From DASUAS01 sp963841415 (GTDB taxonomy: Bacteria; Actinomycetota; Acidimicrobiia; IMCC26256; DASPTH01), in NCBI GenBank assembly GCA_963841415.1, contig CAWJCN010000003.1:1364001-1428000 (forward strand): a DNA stretch of 64,000 nucleotides, in the 5' to 3' direction. Under the pieces are notes generated by a model, which worked only from the letters and a program-made list of their open reading frames with translations, made no database searches and was not told where the DNA came from. The stretch's first letter is position 1; every line of letters starts with the position of its first letter. The position numbers and the translations under genes are program-made. Positions 33,719 through 42,855 of the stretch are shown here, piece by piece.

Positions 33719-35117
33719 GTGTCCCGAGCATCGGTGCGCCGCGCCGAAGATTCCGCGTTGCACGACCGTGCTCACCGTGCCGCGGTGCTCGCGTTGGCGG
33801 CGGTGCTCGCGCTCGACGGCGCCGACCGCACTGCACTCGGAGCGTTGGCGCCGTCGCTCAAGGCGGAGTTCGGCATCGGCAACGCCGCCATCGGCCTCCT
33901 CGCGAGCGCGTTCGCCGTCGTGGGCGCCATCGCGATCCTCCCGATCGGCATCCTGACCGACCGCGCGCGTCGCATCACGATCCTCGTGGTGTGCGTGGGG
34001 ATCTGGTGCGTGGGCATGGGGGTGGCCGCGGCCGCGATGTCGTTTGCGGTGTTGTTCGCGGCCCGCGTCACGCTGGGCGTGCTCGAGCGCGGCCGGTGGG
34101 CCACCGGTCACGTCGATCGTCGGTGACCTGATTCCCGCTGATGTTCGCGGGCGGGTTCTCGGCTGGGTGAAGAGTGGTGAGCTCGTCGGCGCGGCAGCCG
34201 GGTTCCTGGTTGCCGGCGTCGTGGTGTGGCTCACATCGTGGCGCGGCGTGTTCGCGGTCCTCGCGGTGCTCGGCATCGCCGTCATGTGGGCGGTGAGTCG
34301 TGTACGCGAACCGCGCCGCGGCGGCGAGAACGATCTCCCTGGCGAGGCGGATCGAGGCATCGACGCACCGACACAGCTGCACGCACTCGTCGAGGAACAG
34401 GGAATCGAGGCCCGCGGGGATCTGGTGCTCGAGGGCGATCAGTCCGATCTCTCGCTGCGACCGGCGCTCGAATACGTGTTCCGGGTCCGCACCGTCGTCA
34501 TGATCATCGCCGCATCCGCGTTGGGGGACGTCTTCTTCGTTGCGTTGCAGGTGTTCGGCGTGCTCTTCCTCGTCGAGCAGTTCGACATCTCGACATCACA
34601 AGCGTCGATCCTCATCCCGCTCGTGGGCATCGGTGGCTTCCTGGGCGTGCTCGCGGGTGGGCGTCTCGGGGACGCGCTCATCGAACACGGTGTCCTCACG
34701 GGTCGGATCCACCTCGGCGCGTGGAGCTATCTCGCATCCTCGATCGTGCTCATCCCGGTGTTCACGGTGTCGTCGCTGCCGGTCGCACTCCCGTTCCTGG
34801 TGGTCGCCGGCGGCCTGCTCACCGCGCCGATCGCGCCGCTCGAGGCGGCCCGGCTCGACGTCGTGCACCCGCAACTGCGGGGACGCACGGAGAGCGCGCG
34901 CATGATCGCCCGGGTCGCGGCGCAGGCCGTCGCACCGCTCCTCTTCGGCGTGTTGTCGACGCAACTCGGGAGCGGAGGGGCCGAAGGCTTACAGCTCGCG
35001 TTCTTGCTGCTGCTGCCGGTGCTCGCCGTGAGCTCCGTCTTGCTCATGATCGCGGCGCACCACTACCCGGCAGAGGTGGCCGCGGTGGAGGAGTCCGAGG
35101 TGGTGGAGCGTGGTTGA
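33719..35117 (+). CDS. MFS transporter, frameshifted near 34100
   Basis: The first frame (GTG at 33719 or 33734) gives AAVLALAAVLALDGADRTALGALAPSLKAEFGIGNAAIGLLASAFAVVGAIAILPIGILTDRARR, helices 1-2 with the 'DR-R' loop typical of MFS. After one extra base near 34100 the second frame goes on: IVGDLIPADVRGRVLGWVKSGELVGAAAGFLVAG. It then has a further set of hydrophobic helices including VRTVVMIIAASALGDVFFVALQVFGVLFLVEQF. The joined length is about 465 aa, 12 helices. Substrate unknown. Its stop overlaps the following flippase-like gene by 8 bp. Confidence 0.82.
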
Positions 35118-36183
35118 CCTCGAGCGCCCCGACGTCGACGACACCGTGCGGCATCAGCACGCGCACTGGACCGTCGGGAGGGTCGCGTTCCTGGCGGTGA
35201 GCGCGATCTGCATCTACTTCTTCGCGCCGAGCATCGCCGACGTGTTCTCCGCGTACGACCGGTTGGGGCGGGTGCAACCGATCTTCCTACTTCCCGCCAT
35301 CGGGTGCGCAGTCGGGAGCTTCGCGTGCGTCTGGTTGGTGCAAGGTCTCGCACTCGGGACCCACGACTGGTTCTCCGTGGCGACGACGCAGCTCGCCGGC
35401 AACGCGTTCAACCGCATCACGCCAGGTGGCGGCGCGACCGGCACTGCCCTGCAGGCGAACATGCTCGCCGACGCAGGGTTCGACCTCACCCACAGCGCGA
35501 CCGCGCTGACCGTCCAGTCGCTGCTCAGCACCGCTGCGGTTGTCGCCCTCCCGCTGATCGCATTGCCGTTCGTGATCGCAGGTACGCAGGTGCCACCGGG
35601 TCTGTTGCAGGCGTTCTGGATCGGTCTTCCCGTCTTCGTCGTCATGGTGGCCATCGGGTTCCTGATGTTCATGACCGACCGACCGCTGCTGCTGCTCGGG
35701 TGCGCGGTCGCGTGGGTGCGGTGTCGCTTTCGGCGCGCCGCGATGGACACCGACCTCGGTGCGCGTCTGCTCGGGGATCGCGACCGGATCCGGCGCGAGA
35801 TCAGGCCCCACTGGGAGCTCGCGCTCGGCGCGTCGCTTGCGCGGTGGCTGTTCGAGTACGCGGTGCTGCTGCTCACGCTGTGCGGGCTCTCTGCAGATCC
35901 GGATCCGGCATTGGTGCTCCTGGCGTTCGTCGCCGCGTCCGTCCTCGGGCTCCTTCCGTTCACGCCGGGTGGGCTCGGATTCGTGGAGGCGGGCTTGGCG
36001 GCGACGCTCGCCCTGGCGGGGATCTCCACCGGCGATGCGCTGGTCGCGACGCTCGTCTACCGGCTGCTGACGTTCTGGCTGCCGATCCCGTTCGGCGGGA
36101 TCGGCGCGTGGGCGTTTCGCCGTCGCCATCCGCGCCGAGTCCGCCCCGGCGCTGCCGTCAGAACGAGCCAGCCCTACAGGTAG
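35110..36183 (+). CDS. lysylphosphatidylglycerol synthase TM/UPF0104-family membrane protein
   Basis: This 357-aa protein has about eight hydrophobic helices. It has AGNAFNRITPGGGATGTALQANMLADAGFD (conserved 'NxxxPGG-G' motif) and LLPFTPGGLGFVEAGLAATLALAGISTGDALVATLVYRLLTFWLPIPFGG (the C-terminal 'P-GGxGxxE' motif). The family includes the flippase domain of MprF and glycan- or lipid-flipping homologues. The GTG start overlaps the MFS stop by 8 bp, so both are co-expressed. The 3' end overlaps the convergent 807-aa gene by 10 bp. Confidence 0.85.
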   Translation: MVDLERPDVDDTVRHQHAHWTVGRVAFLAVSAICIYFFAPSIADVFSAYDRLGRVQPIFLLPAIGCAVGSFACVWLVQGLALGTHDWFSVATTQLAGNAFNRITPGGGATGTALQANMLADAGFDLTHSATALTVQSLLSTAAVVALPLIALPFVIAGTQVPPGLLQAFWIGLPVFVVMVAIGFLMFMTDRPLLLLGCAVAWVRCRFRRAAMDTDLGARLLGDRDRIRREIRPHWELALGASLARWLFEYAVLLLTLCGLSADPDPALVLLAFVAASVLGLLPFTPGGLGFVEAGLAATLALAGISTGDALVATLVYRLLTFWLPIPFGGIGAWAFRRRHPRRVRPGAAVRTSQPYR

Positions 36184-38597
36184 TCGTCGTGCAGGAGGTT
36201 GTTCGTCGCCCACCAGCCCGGGATCGCGGGGATGAAGCTGGAGACGAGCTGATCGGCGAGCACGGCGGCGACGGCGATGTCGGTGGGAACCCCGACGGCG
36301 GCGAGCGCGCCCGACATGCCCACCGACGACACCGCGGTGTTCCCGCCGGGGATCGGGACGAGTGAGGCCAGCGTCGAGATGATGATGTTGAGCGACAGGA
36401 GCGTCCAGAAATTGATCGAACCGCCGAAGGCCTTGATGCACGCCATGTAGACGCCGGCGTACATCAGCGCGTTGATCGCGTTCCCGCCGAGGAGGAGGGC
36501 CACGCGACGCGGTGACCGCACCGCGGCCCACACCGTGGCGGCCGCGGCCTTGGTCGGCGGCACCACGTAGTTGCGCAGCTTCGGGATGCCGAGGATGAAA
36601 CCGACGGCCACGACGGCCACGACGACCACGGCCAGCGCGAGCGTCAGCAGCTTCTGGGTGTCGATCGGTTCGACGCGGATCTTGGTCGGTGCGAGCAGCA
36701 GCGCGATCCCGAGCAGCATCACCTGGGCCACGATGTTGCCGACGTTGATGAGCAGCCCGCCCGACGCGACCGCCGACGCGAGGTCGACGCCCTGCTTCTG
36801 GAGGAACCGGATCTGCGCGGCCATCCCGCCGATCGCCGGCACCGCGAGGTTCGAGAACGACATCGAGAGCTGCAACTCGGCGGTGCGCACGAGTGGGAGG
36901 TTGATCGGCACGGTGCCCATGAGCGCGATCGCGGTGGCGAAGTTGGTGAGCAGCGAGATGATCATCGCCACGATCAGCCAGCCGATGTCGGCGTTGGTGA
37001 TCGTGTCCCACAGCTCCTGCGGGCTGCCCACCTGGCTGAGAAGGGCGAAGATCGCGATCAACGTGCCGACCGCCATCATGAGGTTGGTGCCGCTCACCCG
37101 GTGGAGTTCCTGCAGCGGTGGCTCGTCGGTGCCGCTTGCCGCCGCGGCCGCGGCGCGTACCGACTCGACCTGCTTCGACCGCTCCTTCCGGTTCCGGCGA
37201 TCGGTGCGCAGGTCTGGGCTCAGCGCCGCGGGCTGGAGATAGGGGAGCGCCTCGATGATCGCGTCGTCACCGAGGCCCGCGCGCGCGGCTGCGACGGCAC
37301 GGTCGTCGCCCACGAGCAGTGCGGTGCTCACCAGGAGCTCCGCGACGTCGGCGGCGACCCGCCCGGTCGCGGCCGCACCCGACGCGTACTCGAAGTCGGC
37401 GATGCCGAGCCTCGTGCCGTCGACGACGACGTGGTTGCAGTTGAGCCTGCCGTGCGCGACCCGCGCCGCGTGCAGGGCCGCGACCTGCTTCCACAGGTCG
37501 ACGAGCATCTCGTCAGCGACTGACAGGGCGTCGAGGTTGCAGACGAGTGCGCCGGAAAGTGGGCGCGACGCGATGAGCGCAGTCCCGGGCCCGGCGGTAC
37601 CGGCGACGACCACGGCCGGAACGACGACCCCCGCCCGTTCCGCGAGGAGCAGCGCGTAGGCCTGGGCCTCGACGTCCTCGAGGCGCGTGGTGTGGAGCGC
37701 AGGACCGCCGTCCTTGTACGCGAGCCCGCGCCAGAACTTCGACATCAGCTGCGCGTCGGCCTCGTCGCGTCCGAGCACCCGCACCGTGAGCTCGCCGTGC
37801 GAGTCGAGCGCGGTCATCGCGGTCCCCGTGCTCGGCTGCACAGGGAGGAGGTGGACGTCGTGCGCGTCGACGCCCAGTTCGACGAGGGTGGCCTGCACCT
37901 GGGCGGCGGTCGGTCTTCCGCCCGGCGATCCGAACACGAGGTGCACGAGCGCGGCGACCGTCCAGCCGAGCGCGACGGCCGCCAGCGCACCGTCGGGCAG
38001 GGTGGCGCCGAGGTACAGCGACGCGATCGCCATGACCAGCACGAGGAGCTGGCCGAGGCGCCGAACGGGGCGGGTCAGGTACGGCGACGCGACGGAGATG
38101 ACGGCGACGATGATCGCCACCCGCACGGCGGGGAACCCCGGCGCGTCCCGGTCGACGCGCACGACGGTGTCGAGGCTGTGCACGAGGCTGGAGTTCTCGA
38201 CGACGAGCGAGCCGACGATGCGAGCGAGGGCCCAAGTCACCAGCCCCCCGACCGCGAGGTCGCGGGCAAGTCGCCACCGCTTCATCACGAGCGCGGCGAC
38301 GATCACGAGGCCCAGCGCCCACAGCGCGCCGAGCGAGTAGATCAGGCGGAACAGCGAGTCGAGCTGGTTCGGAAGCCCGTTGAGGGTGGTGAACAGGTTC
38401 TTCTCGAACTGGGTCGGATCGTCCTCGTGCCAGATCGTGAACGCGAAGATCGCGGCGCCGACCACCAGCCGCACCCAGTCGCTCGTGCGCCGCCGATACG
38501 GCTGCTCCGACGCGGGCCCGAACGAGTGCGCCCGCCACGCGGCCATCCGCGACGGCTTCTCGGGTGAGGCCTCGACTTCGTCGGTGGTCGCGGTCAT
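36174..38597 (-). CDS. three-part membrane protein: PAP2-like, kinase-like and UPF0104 flippase-like domains
   Basis: An 807-aa protein. Residues about 40-225 are a multi-helix domain with the order of PAP2 phosphatases, but catalytic motifs look lost (FPAVRVAIIVA where PSGH is expected; ASLYLGATLPDGALAAVALGW). Residues about 235-480 resemble an atypical kinase: LTVRVLGRDEADAQ, HGRLNCNHVVVDGTRLGIADFEYA with DFE for DFG. Residues about 510-800 form a UPF0104 domain (VPAIGGMAAQIRFLQKQG, VPIPGGNTAVSSVGMSGALAAVGV). I infer a regulated envelope-lipid flippase. It is convergent with a stand-alone UPF0104 gene. Confidence 0.8.
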   Translation of the reverse strand: MTATTDEVEASPEKPSRMAAWRAHSFGPASEQPYRRRTSDWVRLVVGAAIFAFTIWHEDDPTQFEKNLFTTLNGLPNQLDSLFRLIYSLGALWALGLVIVAALVMKRWRLARDLAVGGLVTWALARIVGSLVVENSSLVHSLDTVVRVDRDAPGFPAVRVAIIVAVISVASPYLTRPVRRLGQLLVLVMAIASLYLGATLPDGALAAVALGWTVAALVHLVFGSPGGRPTAAQVQATLVELGVDAHDVHLLPVQPSTGTAMTALDSHGELTVRVLGRDEADAQLMSKFWRGLAYKDGGPALHTTRLEDVEAQAYALLLAERAGVVVPAVVVAGTAGPGTALIASRPLSGALVCNLDALSVADEMLVDLWKQVAALHAARVAHGRLNCNHVVVDGTRLGIADFEYASGAAATGRVAADVAELLVSTALLVGDDRAVAAARAGLGDDAIIEALPYLQPAALSPDLRTDRRNRKERSKQVESVRAAAAAASGTDEPPLQELHRVSGTNLMMAVGTLIAIFALLSQVGSPQELWDTITNADIGWLIVAMIISLLTNFATAIALMGTVPINLPLVRTAELQLSMSFSNLAVPAIGGMAAQIRFLQKQGVDLASAVASGGLLINVGNIVAQVMLLGIALLLAPTKIRVEPIDTQKLLTLALAVVVVAVVAVGFILGIPKLRNYVVPPTKAAAATVWAAVRSPRRVALLLGGNAINALMYAGVYMACIKAFGGSINFWTLLSLNIIISTLASLVPIPGGNTAVSSVGMSGALAAVGVPTDIAVAAVLADQLVSSFIPAIPGWWATNNLLHDDYL

Positions 38598-38682
38598 CCG
38601 CCGCGAAGCATCGCAGACTGGACGAGTCGGCGTGTGGAACCGCCCCGTCGGGCTCCTCTCCGCGGCGCGGTTCGGAACTTGT

Positions 38683-39177
38683 GAGGGCGGCCAACTCAGT
38701 TGCGGGATCGAGCAGCTGGATGCCTCTGTCCTCGGCGTCGTTGGCGTCGAGGAACGCGTTGGTCCGTTCGAGTTGATCCCGCGCGCGTTCGAGGGTCGAC
38801 CAGTCGATCCGACTCGTCCAGCGGCGGAGCCGGTCGAGAGAGGTGACGAACAAGTCAGGATGATCCTGCCGGCTCAGTCGCCGGAGAGCACGGAGGTAGT
38901 CGTTCCCGGAGATCGTCGGGATCACGGCACGTTGTTCGTCGCCAGCCACGTACTCAGCGTTCATCACGGCTTGCGGGACACGACGGTCAGTCCCGGGAGC
39001 TCGAGCACACCATCGCGACTTGACGCGACGAACAGGAAGTCATCGTGGGGCCGGGCCCAGTTCGCTGACCGATCGGTGACCACCGCACCTGGAAACCGTC
39101 GACCGACGATCTCACGCCAAGAGCGACAGCAGGCAGAAGTCGAAGGAATTGCCGGTGAAGAGCTTGGAACGAACCAG
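38683..39177 (-). pseudogene. Fic-family protein with AbiEi-like N-terminus, internally deleted remnant
   Basis: Two fragments lie in different frames. The upstream one (about 39130 to 38964) reads WREIVGRRFPGAVVTDRS and DGVLELPGLTVVSRKP before a stop. This is the wing of the AbiEi-like region found at the head of some Fic proteins. The downstream one (38967 to about 38683) reads MNAEYVAGDEQRAVIPTISGNDYLRALRRLSRQ and LERTNAFLD, the C-terminal part of a Fic domain. The HPFxDGNGR catalytic block that should lie between them is missing. The sequence upstream to 39177 is untranslatable. Confidence 0.6.
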
Positions 39178-40365
39178 TTAGATCGGCAGCACCACTTCGG
39201 GGAGCGGGTGGCGGTAGAGCTTCGCCGCGTTCTGGCTGCACATCATGCGCAGCTCGTCGTCGGGGATGTGGCCCCACAGCTTCTCGATCACCAGCTGCGT
39301 GTCGGGCCAGGTGCCGTCGCCGTGCGGGAAGTCGGTCTCCACCATGATGTTCTCGACGCCGATCCGGTACCGCGTGTCGATGGTCGACGGGTCGTCGAGG
39401 GTGCAGAACCAGAAGTTGCGCTTCAGCACGTCGGCGGGTCGCTCGTCCCATCCACGCCCGTAGCCGGAACGGTCCACGAGGTTGTCGAGGCGGTCGAGCA
39501 GCATCGCGACCCAGCCGATGCCTCCCTCGCTCATCGCGATCTTGAGCGTCGGGTGCTTCATCGGGTACTCCGACCACAACCACTCCGCGGCGGCATGGAG
39601 CGAGAGCTGGCCGAAGAGCGTCGCCCCGATCTGCAGACCGGGAGCATCAGGCGGACCCATGACCGAGCCGGAGCTGCCGACGTGCAGCGACACCACGGTC
39701 TCGGTGTCGACGCAGGCCTGGATGATCGGATCCCAGTGGTCGCGCTGCCAGAGGTCGGGCAATCCGATCGCGTGCGGGCGCTCGGGCATCGAGATGCCGG
39801 TGAACCCGCGCTCTGCGTTGCGGTGGATCTCGGCGACCGCGGCCGCCGGATCGCTCAGGAACGCGATTCCCAGCGGGACGATGCGCGTCGGGTGCGCGAG
39901 GTACCACTCCTCGTAGAGCCAGTCGTTCCACGCGCGGATGCACCACTGGCCGAGCTCGGGATCTTCGGCGTTGAAGAACACGCGACCGCAGAACCCGGTG
40001 ACCATCGACGGGAAATTGACGGCTGCCCACACGCCGTTGATGTCCATGTCGCGCACGCGGGCGTCGACGTCGTAGCAACTCGGGCGCATCTGGTCGAAGC
40101 GGAAGGGCTCCTTCTTCTGCGTCGGCCGACGGCCTGCGATCGCGTTCATGCCGACCTGGGTGAACTTCTGGTCCTCGAACTCCCAGATCTGGAGACCGTC
40201 CCGGTCGGCGACGCGCGGCGCGCGGTCCTGCAGGTGCTTCGGGAGCCGGCCTTCGAAGGTGTGCGGCGGTTCGACGACGTGGTCGTCGACCGAGATCACC
40301 GTGTACTTCACCTCGCGCGGGAGCGGCTCGGGAAGGAAGAGCTCCTCGGTGTCTGTTGCGGTCAT
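39178..40365 (-). CDS. amidohydrolase-family protein
   Basis: A 395-aa amidohydrolase_2 protein: YTVISVDDHVVEPPHTFEGRLP is the DxH metal-site start. RDMDINGVWAAVNFPSMVTGFCGRVF, TETVVSLHVGSSGSVMGPPDAP with a His ligand, MSEGGIGWVAMLLDRLDNL, and IMVETDFPHGDGTWPDT with the catalytic Asp follow. It is the same superfamily as the 23930 protein but a different branch. It follows the VOC gene by 10 bp on the same strand, a pairing that suggests ring or CoA-linked side-chain catabolism; no substrate can be read. Confidence 0.87.
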   Translation of the reverse strand: MTATDTEELFLPEPLPREVKYTVISVDDHVVEPPHTFEGRLPKHLQDRAPRVADRDGLQIWEFEDQKFTQVGMNAIAGRRPTQKKEPFRFDQMRPSCYDVDARVRDMDINGVWAAVNFPSMVTGFCGRVFFNAEDPELGQWCIRAWNDWLYEEWYLAHPTRIVPLGIAFLSDPAAAVAEIHRNAERGFTGISMPERPHAIGLPDLWQRDHWDPIIQACVDTETVVSLHVGSSGSVMGPPDAPGLQIGATLFGQLSLHAAAEWLWSEYPMKHPTLKIAMSEGGIGWVAMLLDRLDNLVDRSGYGRGWDERPADVLKRNFWFCTLDDPSTIDTRYRIGVENIMVETDFPHGDGTWPDTQLVIEKLWGHIPDDELRMMCSQNAAKLYRHPLPEVVLPI

Positions 40366-40375
40366 GCTCTCCCCC

Positions 40376-40831
40376 TCAGGCGTACTGCCAGCGCTTCTCC
40401 GGCGCGGGCCCGGCGGTCCGTTCGATGCACTGCACGTCGAACCAGATCGGCAGCAGGTACTTCGCGTAGAACGCGTGCACCGTCACTGTAGGTCCGACGA
40501 GATCGTCGTAGATCTTGAGCCGGAGGCGGTCGTCCTTCTCGGCGAAGCGTTGGCACTCCTCGAGGATGTCGTCGACCTCGCCGCGCGTCTCCATGAGCAG
40601 ACCGAGGTGGTCGTAGCCCGGTGACGACATCGGATTCCTGCCCTCGGCGAGCAGGATGAACTGGCCGTCGTCGGGCTGCAGCAGGTGGCACAGCTGGCCC
40701 ACCACCTCGGTGTCGATCGCCCCCCACCCGAGGACACCGCAGTAGAACGCGTCGACCTCGTCACGGAACTGCTGGGTGAGCGTCCCCTTCTCGAACGAGA
40801 GCTCCATGTGGTTGAAGCGCATCTGCGGCAT
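40376..40831 (-). CDS. VOC-family (glyoxalase-like) protein
   Basis: A 151-aa protein: MRFNHMELSFEKGTLTQQFRDEVDAFYCGVLGWGAI opens with the H/E metal-site pattern of vicinal oxygen chelate proteins. YDHLGLLMETRGEVDDILEECQRFAEKDDRL and YLLPIWFDVQCIE follow, the latter with the terminal acidic ligand. It probably opens or isomerises a ring compound. The start at 40831 follows homology. However, the frame remains open upstream through element B3, which would fuse about 35 more residues; GAGGAG lies 8 bp before the ATG at 40831. Confidence 0.8.
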   Translation of the reverse strand: MPQMRFNHMELSFEKGTLTQQFRDEVDAFYCGVLGWGAIDTEVVGQLCHLLQPDDGQFILLAEGRNPMSSPGYDHLGLLMETRGEVDDILEECQRFAEKDDRLRLKIYDDLVGPTVTVHAFYAKYLLPIWFDVQCIERTAGPAPEKRWQYA

Positions 40832-40864
40832 CTGGGACTCCTCTTTCACCTTCGTGGCTTCACT

Positions 40865-40931
40865 CGGGGCCGTGGGGCCACGCTCCGTTGCTCGCCGGGA
40901 TACCCGGCTCGCGGCCATTCCGCTCCTGTCA
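40865..40931 (-). repeat. intercistronic element B3, in frame with the downstream VOC gene
   Basis: Minus strand: GAGCGGAATGGCCGCGAGCC, then the CGGGTATCCCGG dyad and CGAGCAACGGAGCG, matching B1 and B2 almost base for base. It starts 3 bp after the SDR stop (40929-40931). The usual ESGQA end is replaced: the mini-ORF frame AASRVSRRATERGP runs on, without a stop, into the VOC protein frame. The promoter-distal half has diverged. Confidence 0.7.
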
Positions 40932-41693
40932 GCCGATGCCCATGAGATCACTGAGTCCGGTGCGTGTGCCAGCGAGGTACCCGCCGTCGACCGGCAGCGC
41001 GACCCCGGTGACGAACGAGGCGTCGTCCGACGCCAGGAACAGCGCCGCCGCCGCGATCTCCTCGGGCCGGCCGAAGCGCCCGAGCATGTGGTCGTCGCGG
41101 TACTCGTCGCGGAAGGTCGCCATGTTGTCGCTGCCCATCACCGCGCGGAACATCGGTGTGTCGATGAAGCCGGGACAGATGGCGTTGACGCGGATGCCGG
41201 CGCGCCCGTAGTCGATCGCCATGTTCTTCGTCAGCATCACGACGCCGGCCTTGGACGCGTTGTACGAGCTGCCGCCCTCGGTGCCCTGCAGTCCCTCGAC
41301 GCTCGCGATGTTGACGATGCTGCCCGACTTCTGCTCGAGCATCGGTCGCAACGCCTGCTTGTTCACGAGGAACGTGCCCTTGAGGTTCACGTCGAGCACG
41401 CGGTCCCACTCGTCGGCGTCGACCATGTGGACCGGCCCGCCGCCGGCGACGCCCGCGTAGTTCACGACGACGTCGAGGCGGCCGTGCTCGGCGACGATCG
41501 CGTCCACCAGCGCCGCGATCGCGGCCTCGTCGCGCACGTCGAGCGCGCGCACGCCGTCGGCCGGCGTGACGTCGGCCCCGACGACGACCGCGCCTTCCTT
41601 GGCGAAGCGTTCCGCGGTGGCGAGCCCGAGTCCCGAGGCCGCGCCGGTGACCAGCGCGACCTTGCCCTCGATGCGGCCGGCCCCGCCCGTCAC
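40929..41693 (-). CDS. short-chain dehydrogenase/reductase
   Basis: A 254-aa classical SDR. KVALVTGAASGLGLATAERFAKEG is the NAD-binding loop with VGADVT after it, favouring NAD+. VVVNYAGVAGG replaces NNAG, SGSIVNIASVEGLQG holds the Ser, and SSYNASKAGVVML the Tyr/Lys pair. VTGVALPVDGGYLAG ends it. The GTG start (41691-41693) overlaps the LLM gene stop by 4 bp (GTGA), so the two are coupled. Confidence 0.9.
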   Translation of the reverse strand: MTGGAGRIEGKVALVTGAASGLGLATAERFAKEGAVVVGADVTPADGVRALDVRDEAAIAALVDAIVAEHGRLDVVVNYAGVAGGGPVHMVDADEWDRVLDVNLKGTFLVNKQALRPMLEQKSGSIVNIASVEGLQGTEGGSSYNASKAGVVMLTKNMAIDYGRAGIRVNAICPGFIDTPMFRAVMGSDNMATFRDEYRDDHMLGRFGRPEEIAAAALFLASDDASFVTGVALPVDGGYLAGTRTGLSDLMGIG

Positions 41694-42811
41694 GTGAACT
41701 CCGGAAGCACGTGCTTGCCCATGAGCTCGATGGTCTGCATCACCTTCTCGTGCGGGATCTTGTAGGGGTTGACCAGGCAGAGGAGCAGGTCGCAACCCAC
41801 CTCCTCGTAGCGCTTGGCGGCGGCGATGCACGCGTCGGGGTCGCCCATCACGGCGGAACCCGAGTCGCGCAGGTAGTCGATGGTGAGCTGACCCATCGCG
41901 CCCTCACGCTTGTGCTTCAGCGCGTCACCTGTGTACTGGTAGGTGCCCAGCGCACCGCCGGTGATGCCGCGCTCCTCCTGCCATTCCGCGACCGACGCGA
42001 TCAGCCCACCGCCGTACTTCGGGTACCACTCGAACGACTCGCGCGCGACCTCGGTGGCTTCCTCGTTGGTGGGCGCGCACAACACCATCGTGAAGGTCGC
42101 CGCGGTCTCGTTCACGAACTTGCCTGCCGGCTGCTGGCACACGGCGAGGCCCTTGCGGTACATCGCGATGTTGTCGGCGAGCTGTTCGGGCGGCAGACCC
42201 ACCGTGAACGAGCAGAGCCCGATGCCGCGCTGCCCGATCTCCTCGTGGCCGGGCAGGCTGCTGGTCGCGCCGAAGATCGGCGGGTGCGGCTGCTGCAGCG
42301 GTTTGGGCAGCACCCGGCGCGGCGCGCCCATCTGCCAGTACTCGCCCTGCGCTTGATACTCGTCCTCGGTCCATGCACCGACGATGTGGCCCAGCGCCTC
42401 GCGCCACATCGCGCGCGTCTGGTCGGGGTCGACGTTGAAGCCCTCGAGCTCCGCGCGCGTCGACGAACGGCCGGTGCCGAAGTCGACGCGGCCGTCGGAG
42501 ACGAGGTCGAGCACGGCGACCGACTCCGCGGTGCGGATCGGATGGTTGTACGGCGCCGGCAGCAGTCGCACGCCGTAGCCGATGCGCATGTTCTTCGTGC
42601 GCGCCGCGACCGCGCCGTACAGCACTTCGGGGTTCGAGCAGTGCGAGTACTCCTCGAGGAAGTGGTGCTCGACGGTCCAGAAGGCGTGGAAGCCCATCTG
42701 GTCTCCGAGGATCGCCTGTTCGAGCGTGTCCTTGTAGGCCTGGTGCTCCTTGCCGGGCGTCCAGGGCCGGGCCACCGGGATCTCGTAGAAGAGCGCGAAC
42801 TTCACCGCCAC
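41690..42811 (-). CDS. LLM-class flavin-dependent oxidoreductase
   Basis: A 373-aa luciferase-like monooxygenase: ILGDQMGFHAFWTVEHHFLEEYSHCSNPEVLYGAVAART, IGYGVRLLPAPYNHPIRTAESVAVLDLVSDGRVDFGTGRSSTRAEL and PHPPIFGATSSLPGHEEIG, all landmarks of the bacterial luciferase family. The start ATG at 42809-42811 is preceded by AGGTGG. It forms an operon with the SDR downstream, consistent with oxygenation followed by dehydrogenation of a hydrophobic substrate. Confidence 0.9.
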   Translation of the reverse strand: MAVKFALFYEIPVARPWTPGKEHQAYKDTLEQAILGDQMGFHAFWTVEHHFLEEYSHCSNPEVLYGAVAARTKNMRIGYGVRLLPAPYNHPIRTAESVAVLDLVSDGRVDFGTGRSSTRAELEGFNVDPDQTRAMWREALGHIVGAWTEDEYQAQGEYWQMGAPRRVLPKPLQQPHPPIFGATSSLPGHEEIGQRGIGLCSFTVGLPPEQLADNIAMYRKGLAVCQQPAGKFVNETAATFTMVLCAPTNEEATEVARESFEWYPKYGGGLIASVAEWQEERGITGGALGTYQYTGDALKHKREGAMGQLTIDYLRDSGSAVMGDPDACIAAAKRYEEVGCDLLLCLVNPYKIPHEKVMQTIELMGKHVLPEFT

Positions 42812-42855
42812 CTCCAGGTGTGGGTTAAGGAGCGGACATTAATCCGCGCTGGAGG

